A stretch of 64,000 nt of DNA from Pseudomonas abyssi (GTDB lineage Bacteria; Pseudomonadota; Gammaproteobacteria; Pseudomonadales; Pseudomonadaceae), in contig NZ_NTMR01000026.1 in the NCBI RefSeq assembly GCF_002307495.1, forward strand, positions 1-64,000. The letters are read 5' to 3'. Both the position numbers and the translations under genes were made by a program. The notes under the pieces were generated by a model that had not been told where the DNA came from, did no database searches, and worked only from the letters and a program-made list of their open reading frames with translations. Position 1 is the stretch's first letter, and each line of letters opens with the position of its first letter. This document shows, in pieces, positions 23,831 to 33,364 of this stretch.

Positions 23831-24781
23831 ATGGATGAAACCAACCCGTCTCAGCAACAGACCCGCGCCAGCCAGTCCGCCCTGGAAACAGTGCTCGACA
23901 GCCTGGATGCGCTGGTTTACGTCGCCGACATGCAAACCCATGAGCTGCTTTTCCTGAACGCCTACGGCCGCGCCAGGTGGGGCGAGGTAGATCACCGCAA
24001 GTGCTGGGAGACCCTGCAGCAAGGGCAGGAAGGCCCCTGCAGTTTCTGCAACAACCACCGGCTGCTCGACAGTCACGGACAGCCCGCCGGCGTGCAGGTG
24101 TGGGAGTTTCGTAACACCCACAATCAACGCTGGTATCAATGCCGAGATCAGGCCATCCGCTGGCCGGATGGCCGATGGGTGCGCCTGGAAATCGCGACCG
24201 ACATCTCCGACATCAAGCTCCTTCAGGCACAACTGCGCAACGCGCAGCACCGCGCCGAACAGTTGGCGCACGAGGATGAATTGACCGGCCTGGCCAATCG
24301 CCGGGCGCTCTTTGCCCTCGGCCAGAGCGCCATCGAGCAGGCACGTCGACTGGGGCATCCCGTTGCGCTGATAGGTCTTGACGCTGACCACTTCAAGCAG
24401 ATCAACGATCAGCACGGGCACGCCGCCGGAGACGCTGTTCTGACGGCACTGGCATCCATCCTGCGTAGCCTGACCCGAGCAGCCGATATCTGCGCCCGAC
24501 TGGGCGGCGAGGAGTTCGCCATAGTGCTGCCCGGCACCGACCTGGCTGCCGCCACCGAGCTTGCCGAACGCCTGCGCCAGGCGATAGCCCACATGCGAGT
24601 GGAGTATCAGGGCAAGCAGCTACTGCTCACCTGCAGCTTCGGTGTCACCGCCAGTGAGCAGGGGGCTGCGAGCCTTGAGCAGTTGCTCAGTAGCGCCGAT
24701 ATCGCCACCTACCGGGCCAAGCATCTAGGCCGCGACCGCGTAGCGGTCGAACACATCATTCCGGTCACAAAAACGGAGTAA
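23831..24781 (+). CDS. PAS-GGDEF diguanylate cyclase
   Basis: A 316-residue soluble protein with no membrane segment. An N-terminal PAS-like sensor (about residues 15-130; TVLDSLDALVYVADMQTHELLFLN...) contains the pair CW..GPCSFCNNH, a small Cys cluster that could bind metal or sense redox. A linker helix leads to a GGDEF domain starting DELTGLANRRALF. The active loop is LGGEEF and RAAD five residues upstream is an intact I-site, so it should make c-di-GMP with product inhibition. It is followed by 2 bp and then the mutarotase gene, so the two are likely cotranscribed. Confidence 0.9.
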   Translation: MDETNPSQQQTRASQSALETVLDSLDALVYVADMQTHELLFLNAYGRARWGEVDHRKCWETLQQGQEGPCSFCNNHRLLDSHGQPAGVQVWEFRNTHNQRWYQCRDQAIRWPDGRWVRLEIATDISDIKLLQAQLRNAQHRAEQLAHEDELTGLANRRALFALGQSAIEQARRLGHPVALIGLDADHFKQINDQHGHAAGDAVLTALASILRSLTRAADICARLGGEEFAIVLPGTDLAAATELAERLRQAIAHMRVEYQGKQLLLTCSFGVTASEQGAASLEQLLSSADIATYRAKHLGRDRVAVEHIIPVTKTE

Positions 24782-24783
24782 GC

Positions 24784-25644
24784 ATGATCAGTACGTCCCC
24801 TTTGCCCGACGGCATTTCCTGGGTACACAACGCCGCTGGCAAAGCCTTTGTGGAGATCGAGCACCCCAACGTTCGTGCTCGCGTTGCGCTGGAGGGCGCG
24901 CACCTGGTGTCCTGTATTCCAAGCGGACAGGCCGATCTGCTGTGGATGAGCCCCTGCGACGCTCAGGCACCGGGTGGCGTACTGCGCGGCGGGGTGCCGC
25001 TGTGCTGGCCCTGGTTTGGCAACAGCCGCAGCGGACCGGCCCATGGCATTGCCAGGCGCAGCCTCTGGCAGCTCACCGCCGCCGAGCGCGACGAGCAGTC
25101 GGTACGGTTGCGCCTGGAGCTACCCGCCACGACGCAGCATGATGCCTTACCCGACGAATCCTGGGCACTCAGCCTGGAACTGCAACTGGGTACCAGCCTG
25201 CAGATGACACTGACCAGTCGTAATACCGGCCGCAGGGCACAAACCCTGAGCCAGGCACTACATACCTACCTGCCGGTCAGCGACATCAGTGAGGTGCGCG
25301 TTGCGGGGCTCGATGGCGCAACCTACCTGGACCAGCTGAGCCGCAGCCATCAGGTGCAGCAGGGTGACCTGATGATTGAGCGCGAAGTAGACCGTATCTA
25401 TCTGCAGCACAGCCAACCCATTTACCTGAGCGACGGGCAGCGCACGCTGGAAATCTGCCGCAGCGGTAGTGCCTCTGTGGTGCTGTGGAACCCGTGGCAA
25501 GACAAAGCGCGCAAGCTGGATAACTTTCCAGCCGATGGCTACCGGACCATGCTCTGCATCGAAGCGGCCAACGCCGCTGCAGATAGCCGCACGCTGCAGC
25601 CGGGTGAACATCACAGCCTTGGCTGCAGTATTCGGCAAATATAG
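24784..25644 (+). CDS. D-hexose-6-phosphate mutarotase (YeaD family)
   Basis: A 286-residue cytosolic enzyme that interconverts the alpha and beta anomers of hexose 6-phosphates. Family segments are GAHLVSCIPSGQADLLWMSP, RGGVPLCWPWFG and the active-site His in GPAHGIARRSLWQL. Further markers are SQALHTYLPVSDI, carrying the second His, and the catalytic Glu in MLCIEAANA near the C-terminus. The start lies 3 bp after the stop of the upstream cyclase gene. In many pseudomonads this gene is near central sugar metabolism genes; here it follows a signalling gene. The 156 bp after it hold no feature except the leader of the cytochrome gene. Confidence 0.9.
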   Translation: MISTSPLPDGISWVHNAAGKAFVEIEHPNVRARVALEGAHLVSCIPSGQADLLWMSPCDAQAPGGVLRGGVPLCWPWFGNSRSGPAHGIARRSLWQLTAAERDEQSVRLRLELPATTQHDALPDESWALSLELQLGTSLQMTLTSRNTGRRAQTLSQALHTYLPVSDISEVRVAGLDGATYLDQLSRSHQVQQGDLMIEREVDRIYLQHSQPIYLSDGQRTLEICRSGSASVVLWNPWQDKARKLDNFPADGYRTMLCIEAANAAADSRTLQPGEHHSLGCSIRQI

Positions 25645-25800
25645 TCCCGGGAGGTAGCACTCAAGCATTAGCGTCCGCTAGCATGCGCAAGAAGAGCAGA
25701 GCCCATCCTGGCTGCGTCCTGCACAGATGGGAAAGCGAGGGTCACCCAGCCTGCGTACTCGAGGCGGCGATGCCTCCCCCGTGAAAAGGATGCACGCCCG

Positions 25801-28131
25801 ATGCGGCAAAAGAACAACAACAAGCAGGACCCAACCGTATCCCCCCCGCACTGGCGCCTGATTCTGCCGGCACTGCTGATCCTCGCAGCCGCCGGTATCT
25901 GGTGGCTGACACGAGCAGAACCAAACACCAGCACGCTGGACACCTCCGTCGCAACCCGCTCTCAGCCCTCTGCACCAACGCCAGCAGCCGAAGTGTCGCC
26001 GTCGCCAGTCAGCACCCTGTCCACCGGGCCAGAGTATGTCGGCCGCCAAACCTGCGCCAGCTGCCATGCCGAACAGAGCGAGCAGTTCAATGGCTCGCAC
26101 CACGACCAGGCGATGCAAGAAGCCAACGCGCAAACTGTCTTGGGTGACTTCGCCGACCAGACCTTCAATTTTGGCGGCGTGACCAGTCGCTTCTTCCAGC
26201 GCGAAGAGCAGTTTTGGGTCAACACCGCCAATGCCGAGGGCGAGTACAGCGATTACCGCGTGGACTACACCTTTGGCGTCTACCCGTTACAGCAATACCT
26301 GCTGGCCATGCCAGGCGGCCGCTATCAGGCCTTCAGCGTGGCCTGGGACGCAAGGCCGGCAGAGGAGGGCGGCCAGCGCTGGTTCCAGCTCAACCCGGAT
26401 GTGAACGGCGACGATCCCGTGAAGGCGCTGCACTGGACCGGTCGCCAGTTCAACTGGAACCTGATGTGCGCCGAATGCCACTCAACCAATCTGGAACGCA
26501 ACTTCGATAGCGTTAGCAACAGCTACAACACCGGCTGGAGCGAGATTGATGTGTCCTGCGAAGCCTGCCACGGCCCGGCGTCCAACCACCTGCAATGGGC
26601 AACCCACCCTGACAGCCACCCCGAGATGGCCGATACCCTGGGCCTGACTGTACGCTTTGACGAACGCCAGGGTGTCAACTGGCTGCCCAATGCCAGCGGA
26701 CACCCTGAACGCACTGTGCCGCGCACCAGCGAGAAGGAAATCCAGGCGTGCGCCGCCTGCCATTCGCGCCGCGCCCAGCTCTTCGACGATCGACAGGACG
26801 CCGGCCTGCTGGTCGAGAACTACCTGTTGTCCACTCTGGATCAGGGGCTTTACCACCCGGACGGGCAGATTCAGGACGAAGTTTTCGTGCACGGCTCCTT
26901 CCTGCAGAGCAAGATGTACCAGGCCGGGGTCACCTGCAGCGACTGCCACAACCCGCACTCGCTGGAACTGCGGCTACCCGGTGACGGCGTATGCCTGCAG
27001 TGCCACCAGGCCAACCAGTACCAGACACCCAAGCACCATTTTCACAGCACGGCGGCGGGCAGCGCCTGCGTTGATTGCCACATGCCGGCGACCACCTACA
27101 TGGAAGTGGACCCTAGGCGCGACCACAGTCTGCGCGTCCCTCGCCCGGACCTCAGCGTCACCCTGGCCCCCCCCAATGCCTGCAATCAGTGCCACACTGA
27201 CCAAAGCGCCGAGTGGGCAGCCGAGCATGTACAGCAGTGGTACGGCCACACACCACAGGGACTGCAGCAGTATGCCGAGGTCTTTGCCCACGCCCGTGCC
27301 GGAGCCAGTGGTGCTGAGCAAGGCTTGCTCGAGCTGCTCGCAAACGAATCCCAGCCGGCCATCGCCCGTGCCACCGCCGCCAGCATGCTGCAATCCTGGC
27401 CGGGGCCGGAAGTCGCGCAATCGCTGTTCGTTGCACTGCGGGCCGAGGATCCGCAAATTCGCCTGGGCGCACTGCAGGCGGTGTCCAGCTATCCTCCGAT
27501 CACCCGCTGGCAACTGGTCAGCCATCTGCTGGAGGCGCCAGAGCGGGTGGTGCGCCTGCAGGCGGCCGCCCAATTGCTGGATATTCCGCCGGAGCAGATG
27601 CGCGGCGATGATATAAAACGGCTGCGAGATGCTCAGGACGCCTATCTGGCCGCCCAGCAGGCCAATGCCGACGACACCTCCGCGCAGCTGAATATCGGCG
27701 TTTTCTACCAGACCCGAGGACAGCTGGCGCTGGCCGAAGATGCCTACCAGCGCGCGATTGAGCTGGACCCGTACTTTATCGCCGCCTACGTGAACCTGGC
27801 TGATCTGTACCGCGCCTCGTTCCGCGACCCGGACGCCGAACGCCTGCTGAAAACAGGGCTGCAGCAACTGCCCGAAGCAGCGCCGCTGCACTTCAGTCTC
27901 GGCTTGCTCAACGTGCGCAACAAACAGATGGATCAGGCCCTCAGCGCCCTGCGCCAGGCGGTCATGCTAGACCCTGACACCAGCCGCTACCGCTATGTGC
28001 TGGCAGTGGGGCTCAACAGCACGGGGCAACGCGCAGAGGCCTTGGCGGAACTGGAGGAAGGCCTGCAGCGTAACCCCCACAGTCAAACCCTGCTGACCCT
28101 GCGCCAGCAACTGCAATCAGGACAACCATGA
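25801..28131 (+). CDS. Membrane-anchored octaheme cytochrome c with HEAT-like and TPR repeats
   Basis: A 776-residue protein. Residues 19-37 (RLILPALLILAAAGIWWLT) form an N-terminal membrane anchor, followed by a Ser/Thr/Pro-rich linker. Eight CxxCH haem motifs begin at Cys85, 223, 253, 317, 379, 398, 423 and 461 (CASCH, CAECH, CEACH, CAACH, CSDCH, CLQCH, CVDCH, CNQCH), so the middle of the protein is a periplasmic octaheme module. Residues about 490-620 look like HEAT-type repeats and about 630-770 hold TPR units (AYQRAIELDPYFIAAYVNLADLYR). Its last 4 bp overlap the start of a GNAT gene. The family is seen in marine proteobacteria; the electron partner and reaction are unknown. It lies 1.6 kb upstream of the cyo operon. 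Confidence 0.88.
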   Translation: MRQKNNNKQDPTVSPPHWRLILPALLILAAAGIWWLTRAEPNTSTLDTSVATRSQPSAPTPAAEVSPSPVSTLSTGPEYVGRQTCASCHAEQSEQFNGSHHDQAMQEANAQTVLGDFADQTFNFGGVTSRFFQREEQFWVNTANAEGEYSDYRVDYTFGVYPLQQYLLAMPGGRYQAFSVAWDARPAEEGGQRWFQLNPDVNGDDPVKALHWTGRQFNWNLMCAECHSTNLERNFDSVSNSYNTGWSEIDVSCEACHGPASNHLQWATHPDSHPEMADTLGLTVRFDERQGVNWLPNASGHPERTVPRTSEKEIQACAACHSRRAQLFDDRQDAGLLVENYLLSTLDQGLYHPDGQIQDEVFVHGSFLQSKMYQAGVTCSDCHNPHSLELRLPGDGVCLQCHQANQYQTPKHHFHSTAAGSACVDCHMPATTYMEVDPRRDHSLRVPRPDLSVTLAPPNACNQCHTDQSAEWAAEHVQQWYGHTPQGLQQYAEVFAHARAGASGAEQGLLELLANESQPAIARATAASMLQSWPGPEVAQSLFVALRAEDPQIRLGALQAVSSYPPITRWQLVSHLLEAPERVVRLQAAAQLLDIPPEQMRGDDIKRLRDAQDAYLAAQQANADDTSAQLNIGVFYQTRGQLALAEDAYQRAIELDPYFIAAYVNLADLYRASFRDPDAERLLKTGLQQLPEAAPLHFSLGLLNVRNKQMDQALSALRQAVMLDPDTSRYRYVLAVGLNSTGQRAEALAELEEGLQRNPHSQTLLTLRQQLQSGQP

Positions 28132-28610
28132 GTATCGATATCATCAACGGCGATTTGGCCAATCCAGCCCACGCGCACGCGCTTGTTCAACTGCTCAGCG
28201 AATATGCCCTGGACCCGATGGGCGGCGGCAAGGCCCTGCCTGCCGAGGTACAGCAAGAGCTAGCGCTACGCCTGGCCGAGCGCACGGATTATCACTTTGT
28301 GCTGGCCAGGGATGCATCCGGGTTTGTCGGTTTGATCAACTGCTTTGAAGGTTTCTCGACATTCAAGGGCAAGCCGCTGATCAACATTCACGACGTCATC
28401 GTATCGATGCGTGCACGGGGCAGGGGAGTGGCCCGGTTGATGCTGCAGCAGGTAGAAGCGATCGCGCGCGAGCGCGGCTGCTGCAAGCTGACACTGGAAG
28501 TGCTGGAGGGTAACCATCCAGCACAAAACAGCTATCGCGCAGTTGGCTTCAAGGGCTACGAGCTGGACCCGGTCATGGGCCGTGCCATGTTCTGGGAAAG
28601 GCCTCTCTAG
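28128..28610 (+). CDS. GNAT family N-acetyltransferase
   Basis: A 160-residue acetyltransferase. The acetyl-CoA binding motif A appears as SMRARGRGVARLMLQQVEAIARERG, with the RGRGVA pyrophosphate loop. Motif B follows at LTLEVLEGNHPAQNSYRAVGFKGYEL. The start ATG overlaps the stop of the octaheme gene (ATGA), so translation is coupled. The substrate is unknown, since GNAT enzymes acetylate amines, proteins or small molecules. The coupling suggests that it serves the cytochrome or its pathway, but this is only inference. Confidence 0.85.
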   Translation: MSIDIINGDLANPAHAHALVQLLSEYALDPMGGGKALPAEVQQELALRLAERTDYHFVLARDASGFVGLINCFEGFSTFKGKPLINIHDVIVSMRARGRGVARLMLQQVEAIARERGCCKLTLEVLEGNHPAQNSYRAVGFKGYELDPVMGRAMFWERPL

Positions 28611-28651
28611 ACGCTGCTGACGTTCCGCTTGCCCAGTGGTAGCGGCGTCCC

Positions 28652-28792
28652 GGACACGACATGTCGTGTCCCTACGGCGGAGTCTGTTCCCCCATGCGTA
28701 GGGACGCGACATGTCGCGTCCGCGAGGGTCGGTGCTGCGACCTGTTTTGCTGTGTGCGCTGGCGAAGAGCCCACGGACACGCATGCCGTATC
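28652..28792. repeat. Cluster of three 18-20 bp palindromes (REP-like)
   Basis: GGACACGACATGTCGTGTCC (28652-28671) and GGACGCGACATGTCGCGTCC (28702-28721) are perfect palindromes. They are flanked by CCCTACG (28670-28676) and CGTAGGG (28697-28703), so two units stand in opposite orientation. A degenerate third, GGACACGCATGCCGTATC, lies at 28775-28792, directly after the stop of the haemoglobin gene. GCGACATAAGGTCGC at 29310-29324 is a weaker relative. The cluster sits between two convergent genes, a usual place for REP or BIME elements. Confidence 0.7.
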
Positions 28793-28793
28793 T

Positions 28794-29225
28794 CTATTGC
28801 TGCGCCTGACGCATCGCCTGGCTGGCTTGAACCACACGGTTGGCCGGCACCCGGAGCTGCTCCAGCAAATAGCTGGCAAAAGCGGGGTGAAACGCTTGGC
28901 GGGCAATGGCGCGCGCCATACAGTCGAGCCACTGATCACGCAGCTCGGGGCCGACCGCCCAGCGCGCATGAAAGGCGGGAATACTGATGCTGCCAAATTG
29001 CTGCTGAAACAAACGGGGGCCGCCCAGCCAGCCTGACAGAAAGGCCGTCAGTTTCTCCCGCGCCAGCGTGAGATCTTCTGCGTGCAGCGCGCGCAGTTTG
29101 CGCGCGCCTTCCCAGCTGTCCATCTCCTGATAAAAATCCGTTACCAGTTGACGAATACCCTCAAGCCCACCTGCTGCCTGGTAGGACGCGTCGGCCTGGC
29201 CGTAAGTTGGGGAATTGTCTGTCAT
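28794..29225 (-). CDS. Group II truncated haemoglobin
   Basis: A 143-residue globin of the 2-on-2 type. Residues 20-37 give GGLEGIRQLVTDFYQEMD (B helix with Phe31-Tyr32), GWLGGP is the E-F region, His86 in SIPAFHARWAV is the proximal haem ligand, and Trp99 in RDQWLDCM is the G8 Trp that marks group II. Such proteins bind O2 or NO and may aid oxygen supply, NO detoxification or redox reactions. The gene lies between the cytochrome/GNAT pair and the cyo operon, in a respiratory neighbourhood. It is read on its own, towards the palindrome cluster. Confidence 0.9.
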   Translation of the reverse strand: MTDNSPTYGQADASYQAAGGLEGIRQLVTDFYQEMDSWEGARKLRALHAEDLTLAREKLTAFLSGWLGGPRLFQQQFGSISIPAFHARWAVGPELRDQWLDCMARAIARQAFHPAFASYLLEQLRVPANRVVQASQAMRQAQQ

Positions 29226-29779
29226 GCCGGTTTTACCTCAAATGTGACCAGACGCATGGTAGGAAGGAAATACCTGCTGCTCAAGTGACCTGGCGCCGCA
29301 CCCCGCGACGCGACATAAGGTCGCACCCCTGCGCGGCCATGTCCGCTGCTACGGCATCACGCTACAGCCCGCCCAGACCGCAGGCTACATCCATTGCTGG
29401 CCCGCTCAGCCGACCCTGGCTATCACCTGGCACACCCCTGCGCATTGACCTATGTCATGAGTTGTTACAATTGCGAAGCATCTGGAAATACTTTGTAATA
29501 CTTTCCGCAACAGGTTCCAGGCGTCCGCTCTGGTTCCCCACGGAAGGCGCCGCTCCCGCGGCCGGTTTGGCGATTGATGCTGTACGCCGTCTCAGTCTGC
29601 ACAAAGACATTACGCTGACCCATAAAAAACACTCGGCAGCACCTGACACGCTCATGCGGGAGCGTCACGGGGTGCTGTTGCGTGGGCTATGGGTCGGCTG
29701 GTGGGTACACATCACTGGGGCCTGTTGCACCTCGCTCCCTGTCGGGCGCGAGGGCCTGTTCAACGACTAAGGCTGCAAC
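29226..29779. other. Intergenic region upstream of cyoABCDE
   Basis: The 554 bp hold no convincing gene; one frame is open for 187 codons but has no recognisable domain or ribosome binding site. The candidate regulatory site at 29445-29471 is listed separately. A palindrome related to the 28.7-kb cluster lies at 29310-29324. The length suggests a long, regulated leader for the cyo operon. Confidence 0.6.
29445..29471 (+). promoter_or_regulatory. Candidate promoter with ANR/FNR-like palindrome for the cyo operon
   Basis: TTGACC (29445-29450) and TACAAT (29466-29471) resemble -35 and -10 boxes, but the spacer is only 15 bp. TTGAC-CTAT-GTCAT at 29445-29458 is a near match to the ANR/FNR box TTGAT-N4-ATCAA. 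Overlap of promoter and box would fit the known repression of cyo by ANR at low oxygen in pseudomonads. It lies about 310 bp upstream of cyoA. Confidence 0.35.
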
Positions 29780-30733
29780 ATGAACCCGAAGCAGATAACT
29801 TCACTCCTGAAACGGCTCGCCTGGCTGCCGCTGCTGATGCTTAGTGGCTGCAAGATGGTGTTGCTGGACCCGAAAGGGCAGGTCGGCGTCGACGAAAAGT
29901 CGCTGATCATCACCGCCACGCTGCTGATGCTGATCGTGGTCATTCCGGTCATCGTGATGACCCTGGTGTTTGCCTGGAAGTACCGTGCAAGCAACACCAA
30001 GGCGACCTACCGACCCAACTGGTCCCACTCCACCGCGATTGAACTGGTGGTCTGGATCATTCCCTGTGTGATCGTCGCCATCCTCGGCACCATCACCTGG
30101 AAGACCACCCATGAGCTGGACCCGTACCGCCCGCTCGACTCGGACGTCAAGCCGATCGAAGTGCAAGTGGTATCGCTGGACTGGAAATGGCTGTTTATCT
30201 ACCCAGAGCAGGGCATCGCCACCGTCAACGAACTGGCCTTCCCGGTCGACACCCCCGTCAACTTCAAGATCACCTCCCAATCGGCGATGAACTCCTTCTT
30301 CATCCCGGCGCTGGGCAGCCAGATCTACTCCATGGCCGGCATGCAGACCAAGCTGCACCTGATTGCCAACCATGAAGGCAGCTACGACGGCTTCTCCGCC
30401 AACCTCAGCGGCGAAGGCTTCTCGGACATGAAGTTCCAGGCCATCGCCACCGATGAGCAGGGCTTCAACGACTGGGTTAGTCAGGTGAAGGCCAACGCCG
30501 AGACGCTGGATCTGAACAGCTACCCGACGCTGGCAGCGCCGAGCAAGGCCGACCCGGTGCGCTACTACGGCAGCGTCAGCCCGATCCTGTACGAGACCAT
30601 CCTCATGCAATACCACAACGGCGGTAAGCACGCGGCCGGCCACGAAGACCACGCCGGTCACGCAGGCCATGACGCTGATGCAGGCGCCGAAATGGCTGGC
30701 ATGCCCATGAACGCTGCCGAGGAGACCCACTGA
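29780..30733 (+). CDS. cyoA: Cytochrome bo3 ubiquinol oxidase subunit II
   Basis: A 317-residue lipoprotein subunit of the proton-pumping quinol oxidase. The lipobox LMLSGC is at residues 20-25. Two membrane helices follow (about 42-66 and 86-108), then a periplasmic cupredoxin domain with [20 protein letters not shown]. The CuA ligands of cytochrome c oxidases are absent, as expected for a quinol oxidase (for example [17 protein letters not shown] lacks the Cys pair). The tail is His-rich ([22 protein letters not shown]), unusual and possibly copper-binding. It is the first gene of cyoABCDE, and its stop overlaps the cyoB start by one base. Confidence 0.96.
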   Translation: MNPKQITSLLKRLAWLPLLMLSGCKMVLLDPKGQVGVDEKSLIITATLLMLIVVIPVIVMTLVFAWKYRASNTKATYRPNWSHSTAIELVVWIIPCVIVAILGTITWKTTHELDPYRPLDSDVKPIEVQVVSLDWKWLFIYPEQGIATVNELAFPVDTPVNFKITSQSAMNSFFIPALGSQIYSMAGMQTKLHLIANHEGSYDGFSANLSGEGFSDMKFQAIATDEQGFNDWVSQVKANAETLDLNSYPTLAAPSKADPVRYYGSVSPILYETILMQYHNGGKHAAGHEDHAGHAGHDADAGAEMAGMPMNAAEETH

Positions 30734-32745
30734 TGTTTGGCAAGCTGACACTCGAGGCCGTGCCGTTCCACGAGCCCATTATCATGATCACCCTGGCGGT
30801 CGTTGCGATTGCCGGCCTGGGGATCTTTGGCGCCATCACCTACTACCGCAAGTGGGGCTACCTGTGGACCGAGTGGCTGACTTCGGTTGACCACAAGAAA
30901 ATCGGTGTGATGTACATCCTGGTTGCCCTGATCATGCTGCTGCGCGGCTTTGCCGACGCCATCATGATGCGCGGCCAGCTGGCGATTGCCGAAGGGGCTT
31001 CGCAGGGCTACCTGCCGCCTGAGCACTATGACCAGATCTTCACCGCGCACGGTGTGATCATGATCATCTTCATGGCCATGCCGTTCATGGTTGGCCTGAT
31101 GAACATCGCGGTACCGCTGCAGATTGGCGCCCGTGACGTCGCCTTCCCGTTCCTTAACTCGCTGAGTTTCTGGTTGTTCGTGGCCGGTGCGATTTTGGTC
31201 AACGTGTCGCTGGGAGTAGGGGAGTTCGCCCGCACCGGTTGGGTTGCTTACCCGCCCCTTGCAGAGCTGGGCTACAGCCCGGGCGTGGGGGTCGACTATT
31301 ACATCTGGGCGTTGCAGTTATCGGGGCTAGGGACGCTGCTGACCGGCGTGAACTTCCTGGTGACCGTGTTCAAGATGCGTGCACCGGGCATGAGCTGGAT
31401 GAAAATACCGGTCTTCACCTGGGCCTGTACCTTCACCAACGTACTGATTGTCGCGTCCTTCCCGATTCTGACCGCCACGCTGGGCCTGCTGAGTCTGGAC
31501 CGCTATCTGGACATGCACTTCTTCACCAACGAGCTTGGCGGCAACGCCATGATGTACATCAACCTGTTCTGGGCCTGGGGTCACCCCGAGGTGTACATCC
31601 TGATCCTGCCGGCGTTCGGTATCTTCTCTGAAGTGATCTCGACCTTCTCCGGCAAGAAGTTGTTCGGCTACACCTCGATGATCTGGGCCAGCGGGGCGAT
31701 CACCGTGCTCGGCTTTGTGGTCTGGCTGCACCATTTCTTCACTATGGGCTCGGGTGCCAACGTCAACGCCTTCTTCGGTGTAGCGACCATGGTTATCGCG
31801 GTGCCGACCGGGGTAAAACTGTTCAGCTGGCTGTTCACCATGTTCCGCGGCCGCGTGCAGTTCACCACACCGGTGCTGTGGACCCTGGGCTTTATGGTGA
31901 CCTTCACCGTGGGCGGCATGACCGGCGTTCTGCTGGCCGTACCGGGTGCGGACTACGTGCTGCACAACAGCCTGTTCCTGATTGCTCACTTCCACAACAC
32001 CATCATCGGTGGTGCGGTGTTCGGCTATCTGGCCGGCTTCACCTTCTGGTTCCCGAAAGCCTTCGGCTTCAAGCTGGACGAGCGTCTGGGCAAAGGCGCC
32101 TTCTGGTGCTGGATCACCGGCTTCTTCGTCGCCTTCATGCCGCTCTATGTACTGGGCTTCATGGGCATGACGCGCCGTCTGAACCACTACGACAACCCGA
32201 TGTGGCAGCCGTACCTGATCGTGGCCTTCTTCGGTGCCGGCCTGATTCTGTGCGGGATTCTGTTCCAGCTGGCCCAGCTGGTGGTCAGCCTGCGTAACCG
32301 TGAGTCGCTGCGTGACGTGACCGGTGACCCCTGGGGTGGCCGTACCCTGGAATGGTCGACCAGTTCGCCGCCGCCGTTCTACAACTTTGCCGTTACGCCG
32401 AGCGTACGTGCACTGGATGCCTTCCAGGACATGAAAGAGCGTGGCGAAGCCTACCTGCGCCCTGATCATTACGCACCGATCCACATGCCGAAGAACACCT
32501 CGGCCGGCCTGATTATCGGTCTGCTGGGTGCGGTATTCGGTTTTGCGCTGGTCTGGCACATCTGGTGGCTGGGCGCGGTCAGCTTCATCGGCATGATCGC
32601 TACCTTCATCGCGCGCAGCTACAACGAAGACGTCGACTACTACGTGCAGCCTGACGAAGTAGAGCGCATCGAGAACCTGCATCACGCCAACTTTGCGGCG
32701 CCGCGTCAGGCGCTGAACACTCAACCCGTTGCGGAGCAGATCTGA
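30733..32745 (+). CDS. cyoB: Cytochrome bo3 ubiquinol oxidase subunit I
   Basis: A 670-residue integral membrane subunit that holds haem b, haem o3 and CuB and reduces O2 to water while pumping protons. Key segments are ITAHG-like [16 protein letters not shown] with the haem b His, [17 protein letters not shown] with the CuB His and cross-linked Tyr, [10 protein letters not shown] with two CuB His, and [17 protein letters not shown] with the haem ligands. The K-channel residues lie in the usual helix. The start is the ATG in TGATG shared with the cyoA stop. Length and order match Pseudomonas CyoB. It is one of the best-conserved genes here. Confidence 0.97.
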   Translation: MFGKLTLEAVPFHEPIIMITLAVVAIAGLGIFGAITYYRKWGYLWTEWLTSVDHKKIGVMYILVALIMLLRGFADAIMMRGQLAIAEGASQGYLPPEHYDQIFTAHGVIMIIFMAMPFMVGLMNIAVPLQIGARDVAFPFLNSLSFWLFVAGAILVNVSLGVGEFARTGWVAYPPLAELGYSPGVGVDYYIWALQLSGLGTLLTGVNFLVTVFKMRAPGMSWMKIPVFTWACTFTNVLIVASFPILTATLGLLSLDRYLDMHFFTNELGGNAMMYINLFWAWGHPEVYILILPAFGIFSEVISTFSGKKLFGYTSMIWASGAITVLGFVVWLHHFFTMGSGANVNAFFGVATMVIAVPTGVKLFSWLFTMFRGRVQFTTPVLWTLGFMVTFTVGGMTGVLLAVPGADYVLHNSLFLIAHFHNTIIGGAVFGYLAGFTFWFPKAFGFKLDERLGKGAFWCWITGFFVAFMPLYVLGFMGMTRRLNHYDNPMWQPYLIVAFFGAGLILCGILFQLAQLVVSLRNRESLRDVTGDPWGGRTLEWSTSSPPPFYNFAVTPSVRALDAFQDMKERGEAYLRPDHYAPIHMPKNTSAGLIIGLLGAVFGFALVWHIWWLGAVSFIGMIATFIARSYNEDVDYYVQPDEVERIENLHHANFAAPRQALNTQPVAEQI

Positions 32746-32746
32746 C

Positions 32747-33364
32747 ATGTCGAGCACTGTAATGCACTCCAACCACGCCGTGGCACATGACGACCACGAG
32801 CACCACGACACTGGCGGCAACACCGTATTCGGCTTCTGGCTGTACCTGATGACCGACTGCATCCTGTTCGCCAGCGTGTTCGCCACCTATGCCGTGCTGG
32901 TCAACCACACAGCCGGTGGCCCCAGCGGCAAGGACATCTTCGAGCTGCCCTACGTGCTGGGTGAAACCGCACTGCTGCTGGTCAGCAGCTGCACCTACGG
33001 CTTTGCCATGATCGCAGCGCACCGCGGCTTCAAAGGGCCGACGCTGGCCTGGCTGGCGGCGACCTTTGTGCTGGGGGCGGGGTTTATCGGGATGGAACTC
33101 AACGAATTCCACCACCTGATTGCCGAAGGCTTTGGCCCAGACAAAAGCGCGTTCCTGTCGTCCTTCTTCACCCTGGTCGGCATGCACGGTCTGCACGTGA
33201 CCGCCGGTCTGGTGTGGATGATCGTCATGATGCTGCAGGTCTGCCGGCGCGGTCTGACCGACCGTAACAACACACGCCTGATGTGCCTGAGCCTGTTCTG
33301 GCACTTCCTGGACATCGTCTGGATCTGCGTGTTCACCATTGTCTATCTGATGGGGACTATCTGA
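32747..33364 (+). CDS. cyoC: Cytochrome bo3 ubiquinol oxidase subunit III
   Basis: A 205-residue subunit with five membrane helices. Family segments are [24 protein letters not shown] and [18 protein letters not shown], and the C-terminal [19 protein letters not shown]. It stabilises the oxidase core. The start at ATG 32747 follows GGAG at 9 bp; an upstream codon at 32729 overlaps cyoB further and is less likely. The stop is shared with the cyoD start in TGATG. A His/Asp-rich N-terminal stretch ([12 protein letters not shown]) precedes the first helix. Confidence 0.95.
   Translation: MSSTVMHSNHAVAHDDHEHHDTGGNTVFGFWLYLMTDCILFASVFATYAVLVNHTAGGPSGKDIFELPYVLGETALLLVSSCTYGFAMIAAHRGFKGPTLAWLAATFVLGAGFIGMELNEFHHLIAEGFGPDKSAFLSSFFTLVGMHGLHVTAGLVWMIVMMLQVCRRGLTDRNNTRLMCLSLFWHFLDIVWICVFTIVYLMGTI

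Noticed and set aside
29207-29770. 187-codon ORF between the haemoglobin gene and cyoA
   Set aside because: No ribosome binding site or domain, and it covers a palindrome and the likely cyo promoter.
31327-32886. 519-codon ORF antisense to cyoB
   Set aside because: Mirror of a highly conserved oxidase gene. Composition is His/Glu/Gln-rich and typical of a GC-rich shadow frame.
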